Source of the DNA: Ephydatia muelleri
Lineage: Eukaryota > Porifera > Demospongiae > Spongillida > Spongillidae
Reading direction: 5' to 3'
NCBI GenBank assembly: GCA_013339895.1
Contig: JABACO010000005.1
Span: 911,883-975,882 of the forward strand
DNA length: 64,000 nucleotides
Below are positions 57,211 to 64,000 of the stretch, piece by piece. The notes under the pieces are model-generated. The model had not been told where the DNA came from, did no database searches, and saw only the letters and a program-made list of their open reading frames with translations. The position numbers and the translations under genes were made by a program. Positions within the stretch are counted from its first letter, which is position 1. The number at the start of each line of letters is the position of its first letter.

Positions 57211-57544
57211 TTATTCACATATACGATAATTTTACGCATACCGTAAGTTATTGTTGTCTGCGGTAGATTATTATTGAGGGAAAACTCCCTGGAATTTCCC
57301 AGTATTACACTAGTCTCCGAATAACTCAAGGTGTGTGAGAGTTGGGCTAGTTGTCAGGCGTCCCTAGTATCAGTAGGTAAGTACATGCTTTCCGCTACAA
57401 ATTCATGTTTGAATACAGCACCTGTACGAAAACAGATACTGCTGTATAGTCTTTCGATAAGTAGAATAGGCCTACATGTACATAATTATTATATATTTTG
57501 CAAAAACCACTGTCCTGCTAACCTTGATATGATTAACTACAGCG
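57211..57544. promoter_or_regulatory. Upstream region of the intact type A USP
   Basis: This short region is conserved with the upstream region of the decayed copy (37330-37618), including GTAAGTACATGCTTTCCGCT and CTGTACGAAAACAGATACTG. It probably carries the promoter and 5' UTR. It is inferred from conservation and position. Confidence 0.5.
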
Positions 57545-58846
57545 ATGGCTCTGCAGCAGAATCCCGTGGAAACAGTCAGTAATGGCACAGGTGGTGCTTT
57601 TATATCCGACGGAAAAGAAGGGCTGACGAATACCAACAAGCAGAATGAAGATAAAACTCCTGGTGGGAAAAAGAAGAAAAAGAATAAGAAGAAGAAGAAG
57701 AAGAAAGCGAAAGATAAGCAATCTCCAGATGGTTTTAGAGGCACCCCGGAACCGTCATTGGTTGAAGATGGTTCAACATTGCCATCTGATCATGGAGATG
57801 GATGTGCTGGGGTTTCAGATAGTTGCAGTGTACTCGAACAAGAGCATACAGAAACCAGTAAGCCTGTCACAGGACAATGTAATAAACACCAGCTGCCTAA
57901 AGGGAGTCCAGCAGAACCATTGAAAGACAGTTCGAGACTAGACAGTTCAAGTGGATCAAATTGCACAGAGAATGGCTTAACAAAACCAGTTGTTGAGTCT
58001 AGTTCAACATCACTAGAGGGTTCAGTGGCACAATTGAGCCTTGCTGATTACCCAGTTCCACCTGACACAAAAGAAAGCTGTGAGAACACGGCATCTAAAG
58101 GCAGGTGGGCACTTAATGGAAATGGCTGCGCAGGAGCAGAAAGCTTTGAAGTAATGAGCAGAAAGGGTAAAAGAAAAGCTTCCAAACAGCAAGCTCAAAA
58201 TGAACACCTACTAAATAGTAGTGGTTTAGTGCAGGCAAATGTACAGGACAAGAACGTAAACAATACAACTGAACAACACCTAGGTGATCAAAGTACCAGT
58301 GGCAAACATGCATCTAATAAAAAGGATACTGAAAATGACATCAGTTCATGTAAAAAGCCTCACATTGATAAGAAAGGGAAACGGATAAAGAAGAAACAGA
58401 CCAAGAATGTTCCAAAGGTATGTTTTCAATCCAAAACTTAGTATATTAATGACAAAGTTATTGTTTAATTTATTGCAGACGTTTTAAAATTACATATAGC
58501 AACTTGTTATGCAACCTTTGATTTGTTACATGGAGTACAAAAAGAGGATAGGGAGAGTACTAAAAGGGTTAACATCAACATCAGTCCATGCTGAAATGGT
58601 CAAGTGGTTCCTAAGGATGAGATGATGATAACTAGTGGCAATTATTAATATCTGTATGTACAATAGAATCTGTACATCTGTAGCATGTGACTAAATTTTT
58701 CTTCTATAGAAGTGTGAAGAAAAGCTGCAAGGTACACCCTTTGAATGAGAGGGGGAGGGGGAGGAGGAAAGGGAAGGACAGGAAAGGGAGGGAGAGGGAG
58801 TGGGGAGAAGGGGAAGAGAGAGGGGAGGGGGAAGGGAGAGGGAAGG

Positions 58847-58893
<47 letters not shown>

Positions 58894-61800
58894 AAGATGG
58901 GACAAAGCAAGACATTATGTACATTTTCAGGTCTAGTAAACTCTGGAAACACATGCTACATGAATGCAGCTCTTCAGTTACTCTGCAGTGCTGACACCTT
59001 CAGAGAATTCAAACTAGGTGAGATTGCTTTCATAACTTCATATGATGTAATAGATGGGCTTCATTATAGTTGTACTGGATGGTGGAGATGAATTGTGTGT
59101 AGCAGAGAGTCTGGTTGTTTAAGATGGTTTTGTACATATGAATGATTGAGGGATGGGGATTAGGTAACCACACCCTTCTGCCCTTTGAATTGTAGAGGGT
59201 GTGGATTACAAGGCCACACCCCTCCATTGTCATCTTGAGAGAAAGTGCAGCAATCAATAAAACTTGGTTGAATAGACTGATCAAATAACACCTCTGTATT
59301 AAAAATGACTTTAATGAGTTAGTGATTGTATGTTAGACGGGAGGGTTAGTTGGACGGTTAGGTCAATGAGGGAAGAGGAGGTTTAGTTGTTAAGGGGAGG
59401 AGGTTAGAGGGAGGTTAGGTGGGAGGATAAAGGGGGAGGGTCAGCTGAGCTGTGACATTGCAATGCTTAATAATTTTACCCCTCAGAGCACATACCTATC
59501 TTGAATGCTGTGTCTTCCTGCAGAACATGATCTGCCTGACAAAGTGAACAACCATTTTGTCCATCAGTTTATTCGTCTCATGAATCAAATGAGAGAGAAA
59601 CAGATACACACCCTAGATGCTAGCAGCATCAAGGTATTGATGTGTGGAACTATTCCAGCAATACTATGTACTAATCAAGAATGATGCTTGCTAGATGAGA
59701 GGGATAAATTAAAAAGTATGCCACCTTTGGGGAGTACCACTATGAAGAGTATAAGTGCTTTGCAGTGTCTTTCAGTGCCATGATTATGGTATGCTTATGT
59801 TGCTGAGGTCTACCAATACACACAGTGTCCAGAAATCAATAATTGTAGCTATACTAAACTGTGATGAGAAATATTAACTTGAAACGTCAACCAAAACAGA
59901 TGAAAATAGATCTTCCAAAATAAAGCACATCTTGACCCAAAAACTCAAAGATTGGCTCTACAATAACTTGGCAATTAAATTAGTTAATAAACGAGACATG
60001 CATTTAATTGCACAAATGTCTGTTATTAATATTATCTGACATAGATTATTAACATTATTTGACATGGTTATTAACATTTGGCATGATTTGTCATTTCATG
60101 GTTTGTAATCAACTAAAATAACTTGAAAATGTAGGTCATGACACTTATTGTGAATTTTTCATTTCGTCTGATTTAACTGACTAGTAATGTATAAACCAAT
60201 CTGCATGTGCATGTGAGTGGTATAGTGAACAGTGTAAAGCATAGCTGAATTCTTGTACACAGCACGAAGTAGGCAAGACTGTCAGCAGATTCTCTGACAG
60301 CTCTGAGCAAGACTCCCAAGAGTTCTTAACTGTTCTACTTGAAAGAATACACAACTCGCTGAAAACCAAATGCGACCTGCCTGCAACCTCCTCCCCAGAC
60401 CCTAACCCTGCAGTCTCCTCCCCAGACAAGGAATCTAACCCTGCAGCCTCCTCCCCAGACAAGGAAAAGGTATGTACGATGCTTTTTGCTAGCAAACTCG
60501 TGTTCTGCTTTCAGAACAACAAGAAAACAGTTGCCTTCACCTGTTGTGTGTGTGTGTGTGCATGTGTGTGGGTGTGTGTGTGGGTGTGTGTGTGTGTTCC
60601 CTATTGTGTGGTAGATCAGGGTGCAGGCCGAGGAGAGCTGGAGTCATCACCTGGAGCAAGGCCACTCTCTGGTGGTAGAGCTGTTTCAAGGCCAACTCGT
60701 CTCCACTCTGGAGTGTGATGCTTGCAAGCATGTAAGAGAACAGTTGTGGGTTTGGTAAATGCAAATGAAGTGCTTTTCTTCTTGAGCAGGTTCTAGTGAA
60801 GTTTGACACATTTATGTTCTTGCCAATAACTGTTCTATCACATAACTCTGTAAGTTACTGTCAATGGAAATTGATTAGTCCTTTGTACCATGAATGTATA
60901 AACACAAGACCATAACGATGAAAACTTTGTTTTCCTTTTTGAAGGCTGTGAGTCTGGACGAGTGCCTTCGACTCTATACCAATGAAGATATTATAGATGG
61001 ATGGTATGGAGATGCTAGCAGTTGGATTCTTATTACATGAAGTGACCTGTACCTTGTGTCAAGGATGGGTTGCACACAGTTTGCTGTCATTTTAGATTTT
61101 ATCTTAATTTCCCACCTTGAAAAATGATTTAATTGTTGCTGCATGCGTGTACATTCCTATGCATGCTCAATTGTAAATCCAAACCACTTGACCTTTCATT
61201 TCACCTAGGCCCTGCTCCGTGTGTTGTGGAGAAGTGAAGGTGAAGAGAAGAGTACTGCTGTGGAAAACACCTCCATTTTTAATGCTCTATTTGAAGAGAT
61301 ATAAATTTGACAAGTAAATGTGCAGACATCTGGCAGCAATATTGTGTTCTTTACTGTTTAACAATTGCACTAGGAAGATGTGTAGCAGGAAAATTGATAT
61401 AAACCAACAGATATTAACCAGCAGATATTAACCAGCAGATATTAACCAGCAGATATTAACCAGCAGATATTAACCAGCAGATTGTATTTCCAATAGGACT
61501 GGAGAGCGATGTAAAGTGTGCACTCCTGTGGAGTTTCCCCTGTCAGGGTAGGTGCTCTAAATGGAATCAACTAATTGATGTGCCTGACACCTTTTGTTTA
61601 GTTTGGACCTATCCAGCAGCCACATGGAGACCCCAAAGGGGGAGGAGGCTTTGTACAACCTGTGTGCAGTGATAAACCACTACTCACGTGACCACAATAG
61701 CAGAGGACACTGTGAGTTTTGAAGAAGACATGGGCCATCATAATCTAGCATTCTCCAAAGTGAAGCAGCTGTTGTTTATATTTCAGATACCACTGTCAGC

Positions 61801-62862
61801 AGGTGTGGTGAGCAGTGGTTTTGTTTTGATGATGATAAAGTGCATCCTTGTTCAGAATCTGACATTGTGGTGAGTGCAGTGGTGAGGTAATATTGTTCAT
61901 GATGTAACTCAAAAGGAGCTTTTGAACTTATTGTGTTACAAAAAGTAATGCCTACCTTTGTATTGCAATACCAGTAGCCACAGATGACATGCACATTTAA
62001 AGTACGGGCTACATCTTATCTAATTCATGTCAACCTCTATTGATCTACACATTTGTGACACATGGAATTCATTGCGTCATGCACAACTATTTGCAAAATC
62101 ATGTGCCCTTGAGGCACAAGTTGATGGTCCAATGCAATAATGTATGTGTAGTGAGAGAGGGAGGGGGAGGCGGAGGGAGGTGGGGTTGTGCTCTGTTCTT
62201 TATTAATCAATTTGTTCTACATCAACATCCTGGTTGTCTTAGACCCCAGCAGCCTATGTCCTTCTTTACAAAAGAAATGAATGTAGAACTGAAAGTATTG
62301 AGTAAGTAGTGCAAACCTTTGTACTCAACAATGCTTTTCATTGTTCCATGGATCTGACCAGATTACCACACAGCACTGAAGTTGAGGTCAGTTATAAAAT
62401 AGCTTATGATTAAAAGAGTTACCTTGGCCACTATATAGGGATCAAGACTAGGTCAACTCGAGACTGGCACTAAGCTTCCATTGGGAATGCAGTTTTCAGC
62501 AGATAAAGGGAGGTATGTCATGTGATGAATAATGTAGCAGTGGAGTACCTCACCATGAGAATTAGGTGATGTACATAAGTTTCCACATGTTTTCAGTTGT
62601 GTGCCTAATGCGACACATCTCCTATCAGAGTTGAAAGACAAGATCACTGAACTCAGTGAGAGGCAAGTATCATCACTGTACATAGGAAGTGTCAATATAG
62701 TCTCCACAGTTCTGTAGATAAACATGAGATGGCTGAAAAACTCCAACTTGAAATGGATAGGATTATAAAGGTCTGGTGGATGTTTGGGTTAGATGTTCTT
62801 TACGAAATACAATTTGTCTCATGCAGGAAGTAGAAGAACACACTAGGTCAAGTCAAAACTGA
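57545..62862 (+). CDS. Type A ubiquitin-specific protease, intact copy (A2)
   Basis: Eighteen exons close in frame to 734 residues: 57545-58417, 58710-58731, 58931-59017, 59524-59633, 60263-60469, 60615-60731, 60790-60849, 60945-61003, 61209-61313, 61497-61547, 61602-61711, 61787-61869, 62243-62301, 62362-62386, 62439-62512, 62597-62662, 62710-62770, 62827-62862. The 291-residue first exon is low-complexity with a polylysine tract near residue 45, a likely nuclear or nucleolar signal. The catalytic domain shows the Cys box [32 protein letters not shown], zinc ligands CDAC and CSVC, LWKTPPFLMLYLKRYKF, the His box YNLCAVINHYS...RGHY, the Asp box GEQWFCFDDDKV and AAYVLLYKR. A short coiled-coil tail (LLSELKDKITELSE, AEKLQLEMDRI) ends the protein. 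The exon at 62597 has a GC donor (AG|GCAAGT). I cannot assign a vertebrate orthologue. Confidence 0.88.
58741..58910. repeat. Purine tract with (GA)n before the USP-A2 Cys-box exon
   Basis: The intron 58732-58930 is almost entirely G/A on the coding strand. The equivalent intron in the decayed copy has expanded into a minisatellite. Confidence 0.9.
61400..61482. repeat. 14-bp tandem repeat in a USP-A2 intron
   Basis: About six copies of TTAACCAGCAGATA precede the acceptor of exon 61497. The decayed copy has only about two. Confidence 0.85.
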
Positions 62863-63127
62863 TGATGATGTTTGAAATTGGAACATGACACAATTATCAA
62901 TAGAGTGCACTCTGTATGTTGTTTGCAAGTATTTAAAAGATGTTGCCATCACTCTGCACGAATTTCAGCTGGTGTGACCCACACAAAAAGCGTCACAAAT
63001 TACACAGCTAATACAATAAAAGAGATATTATTTGCGTTTGCACTGAAATTATTTCTGCAACAACATTCTTCCCATGCTGTTATTGTAATCACAAGAAGAT
63101 TTATGTCAAATTGATGTTTTTTTTAAT

Positions 63128-63904
63128 AACAACAATAAAGCAATTCATGTCCAAAGAGAGCATTGGAAATTGGTAAGTTTTATGCATTAAATTAAATTAT
63201 TTCCTGCAATGTTCTCTTGTATCAGGCCTTGTTGTGCATGTGGAAAGACTGTGTCTGTCGACAGAAGCATTGCCATTTCCAAAGCACCCAAAGTGTTATT
63301 GATACATCTAAACAGGTTCCACCAAGACATGTAAGTGTGCTTGCAAAGTCCCATGTAAAATGTATGTAGGAGTGGCAAAAGACACAAAATTGAAACATTT
63401 GTGGACTTTCCATTTGAGTATGTTTTAATGAAGCATAGTACTGTCAAGCACAACTGCTCTACCCTATACCATTATAGTTAAATTAACCACAGAAGTCATC
63501 TGCTTATGTCTTGTTTTATCACCTGAGGTAAGTGGAATCATCTTTATGAATCCATCCAACATTTTATTACAATACTCAGCAGAGATGGACCCAACAGAGA
63601 TGAACCCAACAGAAATGGACCCAACAGAGATGAACCCAACAGAGATGGACCCAACAGAGATGGACCCAATAGAGATGGACCAAACAGTGATGAACACAAA
63701 AGAGATGGACCCAACAGAGATGGACCCAACAGAGATGGACCCAAAAGAGATGAACTCAACAGAGATGGACCCAACAGAAATGAACCCAACAGAGATGAAC
63801 ACAACAGAGATGGACCCAACAGAAATGAGCCAGTCACAGATGAAACGTTAATATGTGGCAAAGATGTAGAGCATGAAGATGAAAATCTATCCGGCCAAAA
63901 TTCG
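63128..63904 (+). pseudogene. Rearranged partial copy of type B USP (copy B3), plus strand
   Basis: Starting inside the exon equivalent to 44709-44654 (AAAGCAATTCATGTCC), this copy runs on the plus strand: 63226-63330 (CCACGKTVSVDRSIAISKAP and HLNRFHQD), 63382-63417, 63493-63527 (SSAYVLFYHLR) and the repeat exon 63583-63904. The exons with the His box and the Asp box are missing, deleted between 63465 and 63485. The repeat exon is fully open in the splice-phase frame, with about 17 RDGPN/RDEPN-type pentapeptides followed by TDETLICGKDVEHEDENL. The copy continues past the right edge. Without the Cys and His boxes it cannot be an active protease; whether it is expressed is unknown. Confidence 0.8.
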
Positions 63905-64000
63905 GTTAGTGAATACATTTATAATATTTTCCTGTTGCACATTTTTTGGTCATTGTTTTTTTTTAAGTAGGCACATTTTAGGTTTAAATTAAATACAAGT

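Overview
The window is nuclear DNA of an animal. Genes are split by GT-AG (and a few GC-AG) introns, polyadenylation-style intergenic spacers are AT-rich, and the gene content (dysbindin, DYRK1, PDE9, PEX19, ubiquitin-L40 fusion) is metazoan. The tight packing of the first 27 kb, with introns as short as 48-61 bases and intergenic gaps near 100 bases, suggests a compact invertebrate genome. A sponge or another early-branching animal is my guess, not something the sequence proves.

Positions 1-30550 hold thirteen single-copy housekeeping or signalling genes, mostly alternating in strand: ITPA 3' part (+), KAT7-type MYST acetyltransferase (-), ubiquitin-eL40 (+), PSMD9 (+), DYRK1 kinase (-), fibrillarin (+), dysbindin (-), RBM7-like (+), PDE9A-like (-), RABAC1/PRA1 (+), a tryptophan-rich coiled-coil protein (-), PEX19 (-), then a 2.7 kb repeat-rich gap and LRRC58 (+). 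I rebuilt exon structures by matching splice phase with family conservation. Most genes close perfectly, but ITPA, PSMD9, DYRK1, RBM7 and PDE9A each need one or more single-base corrections, mostly in G/C runs.

Positions 30550-37600 are gene-poor. They carry a MITE-like element with inverted terminal repeats, two fold-back elements, long poly-G/poly-C tracts, a 33-bp minisatellite that is open on both strands, and a 14-bp minisatellite.

Positions 37600-64000 are a cluster of ubiquitin-specific protease (USP) genes of two related types. Type A (Lys-rich N-terminus, short coiled-coil C-terminus) has an intact copy at 57545-62862, a decayed copy at 37619-42815 and a 3' fragment near 51 kb. Type B (15-bp repeat exon and coiled-coil tail) has a nearly complete copy at 43105-49978 on the minus strand, a broken copy at about 51.5-57.2 kb, and a rearranged partial copy on the plus strand at the right edge. 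Types A and B share exon lengths and phases across the catalytic domain, so they look like an old duplication that has since been copied again with decay, inversion and insertion. I found no prokaryotic-type system, CRISPR array, rRNA or tRNA.
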